The position numbers and the translations under genes are program-made. 24,926 bases of DNA, taken from assembly GCA_009176605.1 (NCBI GenBank), contig SEYY01004345.1:1-24926 (forward strand), given 5' to 3'. This stretch comes from Armadillidium nasatum (Eukaryota; Arthropoda; Malacostraca; Isopoda; Armadillidiidae). The notes below the pieces were generated by a model, which saw only the letters and a list, made by a program, of their open reading frames with translations, was not told the origin of the DNA and did no database searches. The stretch's first letter is position 1, and each line of letters opens with the position of its first letter. Below are positions 1 through 10,452 of the stretch, piece by piece.

Positions 1-2073
1 TTGATCTGGAATCCAACCACTGCATGGAGTTCCAATTATGCGTAAATGTTTAATTCTTGGTTTTCTATCATACCATATTTCATAAGGTGTTTTCTCATCA
101 ATTGATGATTTTCCAGTCCTGTTAAGAATATATGCTGCTGTGTTAATTAATTCTGCCCAACACTTTTGTGGAAATTTTACTTTTGAATACATAAGGGATC
201 TGGCTACTTCAACTAATGTTCTATTTTCTTTTTCTGCACCTCCATTCTGTTGTGAAGTGTATGGAGTTGTTAGCCTTTGTCTCACACCATATTTCTGTAA
301 GAGTTTTCTTATAGATTGATTATTAAATTCTAAAGCATTATCACTCAGGAATTCTTTGAATGGGTGCCCCTGTACTCTTGCTTCTGTGAGTATCTGCTCT
401 AGCTTTTCTATTACTTCTGATTTTTCTTTAATAAAATATACAAATCTCATCTTTGAAAAATCATCTTTGAAGCATACAAAATATCTATAACCTGAATAAG
501 ATGGCACTTGAAATGGTCCACATACATCTGCATATAACAATTCTCCTGTTTTTCGAGCTGTTGGCCTTTTACCAAACTTCTGACGATGCATTTTTCCATT
601 TATACATCCTGAACAATTTTTGTCGTCGATGCAAGTTTCAATGTTTAGCTCTCTTTTGATCAAGTTTCTTATGTGTCGTCTATCTTGATGTCCCATTCTT
701 TCATGATATAGCTGCAGCTTATCCTTTTCTTCTAGGATATTTACTTCTGGTGGTGAAATTTCTGCTTTCATTGTAACTTTGAATAGGCCTTCATTTGGTC
801 TACGATAGCCACAAAAATAGTTTTTTTCATCTACCATAAAACTACATTTGGTAGGTCCAGAAATAAATTTGCTACATGGATGTCTATCATGGGCTGCTAA
901 TACTGAGAATAAATTTTTCTTAATATCAGGAACATGCCAAACATCATTCAAAAATAATTGAGATATTTTTCCATTTACTAATGATTTTACCTCAATTAAT
1001 CCATGTCCTAACACATTTGCTTCCTGACCATTTGCTGACTTAACTTTGACGATATTATTAAACTCATTATAAGTTTTAAAGTAACTTCGCTCATTTGTTA
1101 TATGTTTTGTAGCTCCATTATCAAAATACCAATTTTCTTTATCATCTTCTTCAGAAATAAATACTGTATCATCTACAGATAGCGTAAAAGCATTAATTTC
1201 TGTATTATTTTTCAGATTACTCATATTTCCAGGCTTTACTCTTCTTTCTGACTTTGTTTGCTTTTCTGGTTTACCATCTGCAATCCATTTTCTGCAATCT
1301 TGAATCCAATGACCTTTTTTGTTGCAATAATAGCAAGGATATTTCTGACATTTATCCATTGTTTTGCTTTCTCTATGATTTTTCTTTATGGTCACAAGAG
1401 CTTCATGATTTACTAATTCAGCCTTTGATGCCATTTTATTTGCTTCTGTGCATAGCCAATTTACCAAATTATCTATGTTTCTTTCTTTATTATTATTATG
1501 CACCATAAGCCAAGTAGTTTGAAAGTTTGAATACTCTTTTGGTAGAATTTCAAAAATTTTGCAAATAAGAAATATCTGTGGTAATGCACTTTCCTTCTTC
1601 TCTTGAAGTTTCACAATTTCTTCTTGAAGACTACTCCAAAGCTGTCTTATTGAAGATAAATTACCAGCCATATCCAATTTCTCATTCCATTTGTGTGCAA
1701 AGAAATTTGAACAAATATCATAGACTTTGTTCTCCTCAACACCAGCAAAGAGATTATGAAGTTCCTTCCATATTTCATCTGCTTTCATCAGATTTCTTAT
1801 CTGAGCTCTAACATTTTGGCTAAGGGTTGAAACTAACAAAAACATTACATCTGATTGTGTTTTGTTGAATCTTTCTAATTTCTTTCTGTACACATTTCTC
1901 TCTTCAACTGTGGCTGTACTTTTGGGTTCTTGTGGTTTTTCTAATTTTCCATTGATTGCTTCTGTTGCATCTGGAATACCACTTAGCTTTATCTGTATTA
2001 GATATTTCCAATCATCCCAATTTCTTTTGCCATGTAAAGGTTCAATTTTGTGTACTAGGCCTAATTCTTCCAT
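1..2073 (-). CDS. Ty1/copia gag-protease-integrase polyprotein (partial, runs off window)
   Basis: The minus strand is open without a stop from an ATG at 2073 to base 1 (691 codons). It is the longest intact reading frame in the window; an in-frame stop lies upstream at 2089-2091. Domains in order: a Copia-type Gag over roughly the first 200 residues; a CCHC zinc knuckle at C247, C250, H255, C260; a retropepsin-like protease motif at D318-N-G-A; the GAG-pre-integrase HHCC zinc site at H457, H462, C487, C490; and an integrase core with D516 (ADVCGP), D578 (SDNALEF) and E614, spacing DD35E. The order protease-integrase before reverse transcriptase is diagnostic of Ty1/copia. The RT and RNase H part must lie left of base 1. 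The protease has DNG where most copies have DSG or DTG. In life the Gag assembles virus-like particles and the integrase inserts the cDNA. The lack of any stop over 2 kb suggests a young insertion. Confidence 0.93.
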   Translation of the reverse strand, partial: MEELGLVHKIEPLHGKRNWDDWKYLIQIKLSGIPDATEAINGKLEKPQEPKSTATVEERNVYRKKLERFNKTQSDVMFLLVSTLSQNVRAQIRNLMKADEIWKELHNLFAGVEENKVYDICSNFFAHKWNEKLDMAGNLSSIRQLWSSLQEEIVKLQEKKESALPQIFLICKIFEILPKEYSNFQTTWLMVHNNNKERNIDNLVNWLCTEANKMASKAELVNHEALVTIKKNHRESKTMDKCQKYPCYYCNKKGHWIQDCRKWIADGKPEKQTKSERRVKPGNMSNLKNNTEINAFTLSVDDTVFISEEDDKENWYFDNGATKHITNERSYFKTYNEFNNIVKVKSANGQEANVLGHGLIEVKSLVNGKISQLFLNDVWHVPDIKKNLFSVLAAHDRHPCSKFISGPTKCSFMVDEKNYFCGYRRPNEGLFKVTMKAEISPPEVNILEEKDKLQLYHERMGHQDRRHIRNLIKRELNIETCIDDKNCSGCINGKMHRQKFGKRPTARKTGELLYADVCGPFQVPSYSGYRYFVCFKDDFSKMRFVYFIKEKSEVIEKLEQILTEARVQGHPFKEFLSDNALEFNNQSIRKLLQKYGVRQRLTTPYTSQQNGGAEKENRTLVEVARSLMYSKVKFPQKCWAELINTAAYILNRTGKSSIDEKTPYEIWYDRKPRIKHLRIIGTPCSGWIPDQ

Positions 2074-2140
2074 TCTCTTTATCTTACTTCAAACTGGGCT
2101 TGCTAATAAGAAACTAACTTCTAACTACGGACTGCTGCCA
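2074..2140 (-). other. Copia untranslated leader with presumed primer-binding site
   Basis: This short stretch separates the polyprotein ATG from the LTR edge. Read on the minus strand it begins TGGCAGCAGTCCGTAG directly after the ...TTTAACA end of the LTR, the position where a copia primer-binding site must lie. It does not match the usual initiator tRNA-Met sites I know, so the primer tRNA is not identified. Confidence 0.5.
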
Positions 2141-2320
2141 TGTTAAAGTAAATCTTTTTAGTGTAGTTTAATTAACAACCCATTTGAAGTAAATAAAACA
2201 CTTTGTAATATAACATGTTTACTTTAGAGAAAAGGAAAAATATCACAGGCTATATGTTACATACCATTGTTTTGGTAACTACAAAAAGAGGATGGCCAAG
2301 TTGCCAGATTATTCTTTACA
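2141..2320 (-). repeat. Probable 5' LTR of the copia element (outer edge uncertain)
   Basis: The inner edge is TGTTAAAG at 2141, which reads CTTTAACA on the element strand and is followed at once by the leader. The outer edge is placed at TTCTTTACA (2312-2320), giving TG...CA ends and about 180 bp, a normal size for an animal copia LTR. The other LTR is outside the window, so the outer edge and the target duplication cannot be confirmed. Confidence 0.45.
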
Positions 2321-2379
2321 TACATAGTAGCTAAATAAAAAAAATGCTCTATAAAATAATGAATAAACAATATTTTCAA

Positions 2380-2394
2380 TATATATATATATTA

Positions 2395-2485
<91 letters not shown>
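2380..2485. repeat. (TA)n microsatellite 1
   Basis: Nearly pure AT dinucleotide array with small TT interruptions near its left end. It lies about 60 bp outside the copia LTR. Confidence 0.98.
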
Positions 2486-2776
<291 letters not shown>

Positions 2777-2927
2777 ATATATATTTAACTAATAAAATTA
2801 TCGTTCAAAGACCGTCAAAACAAGACCATTTCTCTCAAATATTCCTCCGAATAATGAAACGACGTCTTTGTTTAAAGATGTGTTTTCAAACATTTTTTTT
2901 TACAGATAATATAGACTTATTTAAACC

Positions 2928-3034
<107 letters not shown>

Positions 3035-3206
3035 TTTATAATTTACTAATTAAAAAAACCGTAAAATTTTTGATTTATTCTTTATATACCCCTTGTTGAA
3101 CTAAACACAATGAAAAATAGACACTATTTATTCGTAATTTATAATATAAAGCAGAGTTGGTTGGTTGTTATTTTATATGTAACGCAATATATTAGAGTAA
3201 TGAAAG

Positions 3207-4411
3207 TTATACTATTAGTAGGGGGTGTGAGGAGGAGTCCGAGTTTAAAGAAGGTTGCAATTGTTTTATATAGAGTGATTCTAGAATAAGGATGTCCTTT
3301 TTGTTAGCCCTTGAAAGTATATGAAAGTTTTTAAAAAAAGTATAGGGTTAAGACATTTTAGAGAATGTGAGCGGATGGCAGAGGTAGATTTTGAGGAGAG
3401 GGTGGTGAAGGTTCTAGGGCTGACTCCCATATGTTCACACACGAGTCCTTAGTCGTCGTATAGTGAAACCTTGTGTACCACAAGAGCAAATATAATTATA
3501 GACGACAGCAGACTGTAGCAGGTAGGGGAGAGAGTCTTTAATTTTGAAGATGGAACCTATGGTGAAAGGGTTAATAAAAGAGTAGCTAATGGGTAGAAGC
3601 GATTAGTATGTTGGGTGATGTCATCAGCAAGTTGGGAGCTAGCCGTGCCAATATATGGAAATTTGAAGAATATCTGTTTTTTTAGGAGCGAGTAAAATCG
3701 GAGGGGTGGTAATACAGGGAATTTAAGTAGATGTGAATCTGCTTGGAAATAATGTCAGAAGGGAAGCCATTATTTTTAAAAAATTCAGAGATGGTGTTTA
3801 ATTCAAGGTGAAGAAGATTAAAATTAGAGCAGTGAGTGTAGGCTCTGTGAATTAGAGTAGAGATACTATTAATTTTATATTTTAAATAAGAGAAACTATA
3901 AAAGTTGGTGCCTAAAGGGGTATGAGTTTGTTTGCGATGAACGGATGTTGTGTAACAGTTATTGTGTCTCGTAATTTCAATGTTCAAGAAAGGACAGTTT
4001 GTTATTGGTTTCTGTTTCTATAGTGAAAGTGATATTGGGATGGAGAGTATTAAGAAATTCAAAAAATTTAAGAGCTTCAGTTTCATTATGGAATATGGCA
4101 AAAGTGTCATCCATATACCTTCTATAGAAGATAGGATGAGTGGGTGATAGATGAAATAGCTTTTCAAGGTGATTGAGGAAGAGGTTAGCAAAGGTTGGTC
4201 CCAGTGGAGACCCCATTGCAACACCGTCTATCTGTTGGTAGATAGAATTGTTAAAGAGAAAAAAGGATTCAGAGGATGATAGAGTCAACAAGTCCTTGGA
4301 TGTCTGCCTGTTGTTTTTCTTGTAGTTCTCGTAGTTGATAGATTTTCTTGGTGTTCTGCTACCAAGTCCTCTACATTGTTTTGATCTAACTCTAGACCCA
4401 TGATTTGTTCA
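3207..4411 (-). pseudogene. Penelope-like element: RT palm plus GIY-YIG endonuclease, frameshifted
   Basis: On the minus strand, 3977-4411 encodes a reverse transcriptase segment with QQIDGVAMGSPLGP and the catalytic YRRYMDDTFAIF. A frameshift near 3980 leads into 3682-3987, the Penelope connector (NFYSFSYLKYKINSI, STLIHRAY). Further downstream fragments in shifted frames read FKFPYIGTASSQLADDI, AVVYNYICSCGTQ, then RLRTRVCEHMGVSPRT, and finally ILESLYIKQLQPSLN, with a stop at 3207-3209. This is the expected order of the GIY-YIG nuclease that Penelope-like elements fuse behind their RT. The YVG-type core of the nuclease seems to be deleted (CGTQ runs straight into GFTIRR). RT motifs before AMGSPLGP are missing, so the copy is 5' truncated. 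At least three frameshifts make it inactive. The family is clear; the subgroup is not. Confidence 0.88.
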
Positions 4412-5044
<633 letters not shown>

Positions 5045-5059
5045 GATAAAGACTGGCAT

Positions 5060-6040
5060 TATAAAAGAATTCTAAAATTTTTAGATCAAGTTGTTGGTTT
5101 GATGACAGAAAAAGTGAGGCTTTATAATGTCGTTATCAATGTGACAGGTTTGGTGATTTAAAAATGTTTTGTTACAGCCGAATGACCTCCATGATCTTCT
5201 GTCCTAACTGCCATTTATCGTTGAGTGCTACCAACATATTTGACGTTACCGTCACCATAGGGATATTTGTATGAGAGAAGAAAATCCTAGGGAATAATTA
5301 GGGGTAAAAAGTGACTTCATTTAGGGTTAATAGGGTTGTGAGATATTCAGTTCATTTTTTTCACTTTAAAGTGATACTTATAATAGAAAGGCACACCTTA
5401 ATAAAAAAGAATTAAAGTGCTACTGTTGTTACATTTGTAAAGGAAAGACATATGGCTAAGAGAGTTTTTATAAAGATTGTTGAAAGTGAATTCATCTATA
5501 ATAGGAAGGATTTTTTGTAATAAGCATACCTAAGAAAGTTAAACTGTTCTCTGATTCTTTATTAAGCTTGAAATTTGGGAGTAGTTTATTTAAAAAGTTA
5601 AAAATTGGAGACATTGTTTGTCAGTGAAAAACACAAAGGTGTCATTCATATGCCTTTTATATGAAATGGGTTTACAGCCGAATATATTCAGAATTATTTG
5701 AATGAGTGTTGGCCATGATGGTATTGCTAGGGAATTAAACTTTCATTTTAGTTGAAAAGGTAGGTGTCAAGTTGCCAGAGTTTTGTAAAGTGTATTGTTA
5801 ATTTGATAAAATTAAATTTGTGAGTGATGTTAAGTTGCTATTATCGATCTGACGGGGATGTTGAGTTTTGTATGTAATACCCTGAGAGGATCCTCCTTAA
5901 TAACAGAGTGTGTATATGATGTGCCGAACTTATTGTAATTGAATTTACGAAGGGTACGATTAATTTTATCCTCTAAGGTCAAGGATTGTTTGAGAGATCT
6001 TTATAGTAGAAGACTTGAAATTATAAAATTTCACTCCACG
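5060..6040 (-). pseudogene. Second, older Penelope-like element fragment
   Basis: The minus strand holds scattered, frameshifted pieces in the right order for a Penelope-like protein. Near 5915-5975 is an N-terminal RT stretch reading INRTLRKFNYNKFGTSYTHS. Near 5645-5690 is CKPISYKRHMNDTFVFF, which aligns with the CKPIFYRRYxDDTF catalytic region but has HMND in place of YxDD. Near 5525-5550 is SLTFLGMLITKN, matching the K(L/I)SFLDVLIxR motif. At about 5200-5245 is VKYVGSTQR, a GIY-YIG nuclease core, followed after a stop by AVRTEDHGGHSAVTKHF. Many stops and the lost catalytic D show it is dead and older than the copy at 3207-4411. Edges are approximate. Confidence 0.68.
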
Positions 6041-6045
6041 GTTTA

Positions 6046-6250
6046 AATGGTTTTATTACGTATATTGTCTGTGGTTGAAGAGGATATTAACTGACCTGTT
6101 GCCCTGTATCCGTGTGCAGTTAGTCATCATGGCGGGTGTTTACGAGCTTTCTCAATGCGATATCCTTATGTACTGCCGTGGTGCAGAGGTAAAACTGTTA
6201 CCAGCTTAGAGGTCAGGGTTCTCATCCCCATTAAGCAGACATGGTGTATG
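6046..6250 (+). mobile_element. SINE-like repeat, unit A (tandem copy 1)
   Basis: First of two head-to-tail copies with a period near 207 bp. It shares with unit B the blocks CTGACCTGTTGCCCT, GAGCTTTCTCAAT and TTAGAGGTCAGGGTT. A box-A-like TGGTGCAGAGG is present; box B has decayed to GGTTCTCATCC. No TA tail follows this copy, only a link of about 20 bases into unit B. Confidence 0.72.
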
Positions 6251-6251
6251 T

Positions 6252-6442
6252 GATTTTATTACTTACATATATTTTCTGTTGTTGAAGGGAATAGTAACTG
6301 ACCTGTTGCCCTCTATCAGAGTGCAATTGATTTATTCATCATGCTAGATTTTCATGAGCTTTCTCAATACGGTATCCTTTTGTACTGTCGTGGCGCAGAG
6401 GTAGCACTGTCTTTCCATCTTAGAGGTCAGGGTTCGAATCCC

Positions 6443-6445
<3 letters not shown>
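6252..6445 (+). mobile_element. SINE-like repeat, unit B, with intact A and B boxes
   Basis: Second tandem copy. Its 3' end holds a tRNA-like segment with a good box A, TGGCGCAGAGG at 6391-6401, and a perfect box B, GGTTCGAATCC at 6431-6441, at the usual internal Pol III promoter spacing of about 40 nt. The 5' and 3' flanks of the tRNA-like part do not pair as an acceptor stem, so it is not a functional tRNA gene. The unit runs directly into (TA)n at 6446. The tRNA-like part being at the 3' end, behind about 130 bp of family sequence, is unusual for a SINE. Confidence 0.75.

Positions 6446-6535
<90 letters not shown>
6446..6535. repeat. (TA)n microsatellite 6, shared by SINE-like unit B and the LINE 3' end
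   Basis: TA array with one TAATA break. Its left side is the 3' end of plus-strand unit B and its right side is the 3' end of the minus-strand RTE-like LINE, so both elements have their 3' tails here. Confidence 0.98.
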
Positions 6536-6537
<2 letters not shown>

Positions 6538-8076
6538 TATTTCTCACCATCCATCCTGTTAGGATCACTCCTCTCAGGCGACGAGTCTCTGAAAGGCTCT
6601 CCAGGTTTCTCGATCCTCGTACAATCGCTGCTCCTCCACCTCCGCAAGCTCTCGGCCCCTCCTCCGACACCGCGTCCCTCCATCTCTTTCTAGGTCTCCC
6701 GACCGGTCTACTTCTCAGCGGTACATGGTCATAGAATCTTCTCGGAAGCCTCTCCTCATCCATTCTTTTCATGTGCCCGTACCATCGCAGTTGATTTCTC
6801 TCCACCACCGTCAGCACTGGCAGTACTCCCAGCTCTCTCCTTATACTCTCACTCCTAACCCTGTCTCTCCTCGTCACTCCCCTGATCAACCGCAGAACCT
6901 TCATCTCCGCCGCCTCCAATTTCGCCTTCTGATTCGTATTCAGGGACCAGCACTCCGATCCGTACGTCAGAATAGGTCTTAATATGCTGCAGTATATTGT
7001 AACCTTCACTTTTACTGGCACTGCTCTTTCTCTCAGGATGGGGTACAACATACCAACATTCCTAGTAAACTTGTCGATCCTTCTTGTCATCTCCCTCTCC
7101 ATTTGGCCCTGCTCTTCGAAAGTTACTCCCAGATACTCAAAACTTCTCACCTGTCTTATCTCTTCACCTTGTATTCTAATGTCTATCGACTCTCTATCCC
7201 TCGCCACCACCATCACCTCCGTCTTCTGCTTGTTCAGCTTCATTCCCATTTCCTCCATCTCTGTGTTCCATCTCTCCAACGCATTCTGCAACCTCTCTCG
7301 TGATCAGCCTCGTGATCACCGCGGCATCATCTGCATATACGAAAGTATCTTCCATTTCCTCATTTACACATATGTTTTTTAAGCACTCGTCCATGTATAG
7401 TATGAAGAGTAGCTGCGAAAGCACGCTACCTTGTCTCACGCCAGTTCTCACTTCAAACCATCTAGGTACTCCAGGTCTAGGTCTGACTGCACTCTCGCTT
7501 GTGTAATATAGATTCTTAATAACTTTAACCAGTTTCCTATCCACCGCATATTCTCTTTATCCCAAAACCCTCCATAAGTTTTCACGGGGGATTCTGTCAA
7601 AAGCTTTTTCAAGGTCGATGAAGGCCGCATATCTCCTTTCTCCATACTCTATCGTTTTTTCAGACATCATTTTCATTGAAAATATCAAATCCATCGTTCC
7701 TCTCGATGGTCTGAACCCATGTTGCCACTCTTCCAGTGCCTCCTCTACGATCTCTCTCAAGTCTTCTCTCCAGAATCCTCTCATACACTTTCATGACCAC
7801 AACCAGGAGTGAGATCCCCCTATAGTTTTCACATTCTCTCCTATCTCCCTTCTTATAGATAGGGCATTTCAAGGCCTTAGTCCATTCATGCGGTACCCTT
7901 TCTTCCTTCCATACTTGGTTGAAAATATCGGTCAGTCATCCAACCACTGCGGGTCCCGTCTTAAGGAGTTCCGCAGGTATCCCATCTATTCCAGGACTTT
8001 TACCATTTTTTAAACGGACAGTGCAGCTTTCACCTCCTCTCGTGTTATCAAATTCTCACCGTTTTCCTGCTCAATC
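6536..8076 (-). pseudogene. RTE-like reverse transcriptase and C-terminal domain, multiple frameshifts
   Basis: The RT is spread over several frames on the minus strand. At 7660-7872: CPIYKKGDRRECENYRGISL. At 7557-7784: QHGFRPSRGTMDLIF and AFIDLEKAFDRIPRENLW, with the first catalytic Asp. At 7194-7544: GVRQGSVLSQLLFILYMD and FVYADDAAVI, with the YADD catalytic pair. At 6344-7291: NKQKTEVMVV, FEYLGVTFEEQG and the LRWYGHMKRM...GRPRKRW tail. All catalytic residues are present, so damage is by small indels (at least five, near 8080, 7870, 7775, 7560 and 7290) and not by loss of motifs. The last frame runs without a stop into the (TA)n array, producing an artificial Ile-Tyr tail. The enzyme would copy RNA into DNA at a nicked target. 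Confidence 0.88.
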
Positions 8077-9534
8077 TCATCTAATTCTCCCTCTCCCTCC
8101 TCCTCCCCACACGTTCAGAAGCTCTCGAAAATACTCCTCCCATCTCTCATCAATCTCCTCCTCCTCCATTAGTCTTTCTCCGTTTTTACTGAGGACCGTG
8201 GGGCATTCGTTGTTTACTTTTGTTCTGTATTTCTTTGCCAGACCATATATTAGCTTTCTCGTACCTTTCATATCATTTTCCAGGTCCAATCCTATTTTGG
8301 TCCATGACTCCTTCTTTAGTCTCTTCCTTGTATTATCACTTATGTTCCTTGCTTCCACATATCTCTGTCTCTTCTCTGTTTTGTTCTGCATCCATTCTCG
8401 GAAACGTTTATTTTTTCTCCTAACCAGACTCTTCATCTCGTCGTTCCGCCACGCTGTCTTTTTCGTCCCTCCCATAGTTATCTCCTTTATCCCTATGGTT
8501 TGCTTGGCCACCTCGTCCAGCCTTTCCTTAAACACACTCCACATCTCCACACCGACCTCCGTCATCATATTAACATTCATTCTTCTTTCGTTTATCTGCT
8601 CATCAAACTGTTTCTTCTCCTTCAAATTCTCCAACATGTATCTTTCTCGTGTTAATTTCCTCATCTTAGGCTTTCTTTTCCATCTCACTTCTCCTATCAC
8701 TAGGCGGTGGTCTGCATCCATAGAAACAGACGGTATACTTTTTACATCCTTAAAAATTCTCTTTTCATTTGTCATAATCAGATCTATCATGGATTTTTCA
8801 GTATACCTCCCCTCCTCTCTGTTCCATCGGTACCAAGTCCATTTGTGACTTTCTTGGTGTCTGTAATTTGTGTTCATTATGGATAATCCGTTTCGCATAG
8901 CGAAATCTATCAATCTCTCGCCTTCCTGATTTCTATCTCCAACTCCAAACGCCCCCATAACCCTCTCTTCTCCTATTCTTCTCCTTCCTACATGCGCATT
9001 CATATCTCCCATCACTATCTTCGTTCCGGTTGCTCTGTCACACGTTATCTCGAACGTTTCCATAAATTCATCCTTCTCCATTTGGGGTCTGCCTTGTTGT
9101 GGTGCATAAATCTGTATCAAGTTCAAGATTTCACCCTCTACTTTCAGCGATACCATCACCATACGTTCGCTCGCCAATCTTGTCTCAACCACTCTCCTGT
9201 AAAGCTCCGGTTTCATCACCAGAGCAACACCATGTCTTTTCGCATAATCCATTCCCTTATATACCATCACATATCCATCCTGTAACACCCTCGTGCCTTC
9301 TCCATTGTATCTTATCTCGTACAATCCCAATATATCTATCCCTCTCTCCCTCATCATCTCCACCACCTCTTCCTCCTTATCCCTGAGTGTCCCTACATTA
9401 ATCGTAGTAATCCTGTAAGTACATTCCTTTTTCCAAAGTCCAAGTCCGCGCCGGGTCTGATTGCCGCAGTTATCTGTCCTATTCCGAGGCTCATCATTGG
9501 TTTCTCGAGCAAGAACAACTTGGCCGGCGGCTTG
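8077..9534 (-). CDS. RTE-like AP endonuclease domain (open frame)
   Basis: One open frame covers the endonuclease and the linker to the RT. It opens after a stop at 9535-9537; no upstream ATG is obvious, and the first clear Met lies in VVEMMRERGIDILGL. Motifs of the apurinic-type LINE nuclease in order: TTINVGTLRDKEEEV, GLYEIRYNGEGTRVL (catalytic Glu), VALVMKPEL, IVMGDMNAHVG (Asp and Asn), WTWYRWN, SMIDLIMTN and MDADHRLVIGEV (terminal Asp-His). It nicks target DNA to prime reverse transcription. The linker ends at ELLNVWG, after which a frameshift interrupts the link to the RT. This half is better preserved than the RT half. Confidence 0.88.
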   Translation of the reverse strand, partial: QAAGQVVLARETNDEPRNRTDNCGNQTRRGLGLWKKECTYRITTINVGTLRDKEEEVVEMMRERGIDILGLYEIRYNGEGTRVLQDGYVMVYKGMDYAKRHGVALVMKPELYRRVVETRLASERMVMVSLKVEGEILNLIQIYAPQQGRPQMEKDEFMETFEITCDRATGTKIVMGDMNAHVGRRRIGEERVMGAFGVGDRNQEGERLIDFAMRNGLSIMNTNYRHQESHKWTWYRWNREEGRYTEKSMIDLIMTNEKRIFKDVKSIPSVSMDADHRLVIGEVRWKRKPKMRKLTRERYMLENLKEKKQFDEQINERRMNVNMMTEVGVEMWSVFKERLDEVAKQTIGIKEITMGGTKKTAWRNDEMKSLVRRKNKRFREWMQNKTEKRQRYVEARNISDNTRKRLKKESWTKIGLDLENDMKGTRKLIYGLAKKYRTKVNNECPTVLSKNGERLMEEEEIDERWEEYFRELLNVWGGGGRGRIR

Positions 9535-9656
9535 CTAGGCCTGTCCCGGTTGCAGTTTTGGTCCGCGGCTCCTTATTCGGAGCGATCCCTCCATGGAGGG
9601 ACTTCCCCAATCCGCCACCTGGGGGACGCGCCTGGTAGGGGTGTACTTCCCCCCAG
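9535..9656 (-). other. GC-rich 5' leader of the RTE-like LINE
   Basis: This 120-bp GC-rich stretch stands out from its AT-rich setting. Read on the minus strand it begins CCTGGGGGGAAGTACACC exactly where the TA array stops, which marks the element's 5' end and shows it is not severely 5' truncated. A small inverted repeat, CCCTCCATGGAGGG, lies at 9588-9601. Confidence 0.6.

Positions 9657-9657
<1 letters not shown>

Positions 9658-9741
<84 letters not shown>
9658..9741. repeat. (TA)n microsatellite 7
   Basis: TA array exactly filling the gap between the RTE-like LINE 5' end and the left end of the LTR element. Confidence 0.98.
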
Positions 9742-9744
<3 letters not shown>

Positions 9745-10437
9745 AAAATTTCTTAGTCTGAGCCCTGTTGTTAAGTTAGTGTTTAGTGTTAAGAGCTCAG
9801 TAGAAATTACAAAAATAAAAATAGTGAGGCTAAGACAAATCTAGGAATCATTGGGATTTAAATGAGAGGCAATACAAAAAGTTTATAAGTTTAATAAATA
9901 ATTTTATATATACAAAGAATAAATAATAAAGAGTCATATTAACAATAAGGAAACTATAAGTTACAATTATTTAAGATAATGAAAAAGGGAAATTAATCTA
10001 TACAAGTTACAAGTTACATTACAGAGTTAAACCCATAGCTATTATAGAGGGGTAATATAATCTAAAGTGTTAAGAGTTGAACAATAGTTCAAGGTAACTA
10101 TTTATTTGTGAAGACAATCCCAAGGATTTATAATTGGCCCGAGATAACCAATCCTTCACAAACTCAACTCTAAGGAGAAAGAGGAACAAAGATCCTCCGG
10201 ATGGAAGCCATGGTACTTCCACCTTCTCCTTCCCTCCCCAACTGTTGTTAAATTACTTTACTTCCTTATATAGGCACAAGTCTTACGTCTACCAAATAAA
10301 TAATAATAATAACAAAATATATTATGAGTGAAGCTCGAAAAGTTAACAATGTATAATATTTTTATATTACAATTAATTTACTTTACTCTTTTATTTTAAT
10401 TATTAAAATGTTTTACTACAAATATAAAAACTATACA
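9742..10437 (-). repeat. 3' LTR of the small retroelement
   Basis: The ends are TGTAAAATTT (9742) and CTATACA (10437), giving a TG...CA LTR of 696 bp. On the minus strand it holds a TATA box at 10264-10274 and an AATAAA signal at 10101-10106 about 165 nt downstream, giving a plausible U3-R-U5 order. The first 200 bp recur as a direct repeat at 12156-12363, and the first 546 bp recur inverted at 12367-12918. Confidence 0.75.
10264..10274 (-). promoter_or_regulatory. TATA box in the LTR
   Basis: Minus-strand CCTATATAAGG lies about 163 bp inside the U3 end of the LTR. The same sequence is present in the inverted arm at 12379-12389, where it points the other way. Confidence 0.55.
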
Positions 10438-10452
10438 TTGCTCCCTTTTTAA
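10438..10452 (-). other. Polypurine tract
   Basis: Minus-strand CTTAAAAAGGGAGCAA sits immediately before the TGTATAG start of the 3' LTR, where the plus-strand primer of an LTR element is expected. This placement was used to set the LTR edge. Confidence 0.5.

Larger units (their letters stand above)
6536..9656 (-). mobile_element. RTE-like non-LTR retrotransposon, near full length
   Basis: The element runs on the minus strand from a GC-rich leader at 9656 to a 3' end at 6536. It carries an AP-type endonuclease, a reverse transcriptase with YADD, and a C-terminal domain with LRWYGHMKRMDEERLPRRF and GRPRKRWRD. Length of about 3.1 kb, a single EN-RT polyprotein and a simple-repeat 3' tail fit the RTE group of LINEs; the exact clade is an inference. 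Base composition is clearly more GC-rich than its neighbours. Both ends touch (TA)n arrays. Confidence 0.85.

Noticed and set aside
1254..2146. Plus-strand ORFs of 77-94 codons over the copia region
   Set aside because: They are antisense to the continuous minus-strand gag-pol frame and show no protein features of their own.
6384..6450. A functional tRNA gene at the A/B boxes
   Set aside because: The 5' seven bases and the sequence after the T-arm do not pair as an acceptor stem, and the segment lies inside a dispersed repeat.
6446..6562. Poly(Ile-Tyr) ORFs here and over the other TA arrays
   Set aside because: Translation of (TA)n in any frame lacks stops; these are not proteins.
7919..8848. 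309-codon plus-strand ORF, Ser/Phe-rich
   Set aside because: Antisense shadow of the LINE endonuclease frame on the minus strand, whose motifs are unambiguous.
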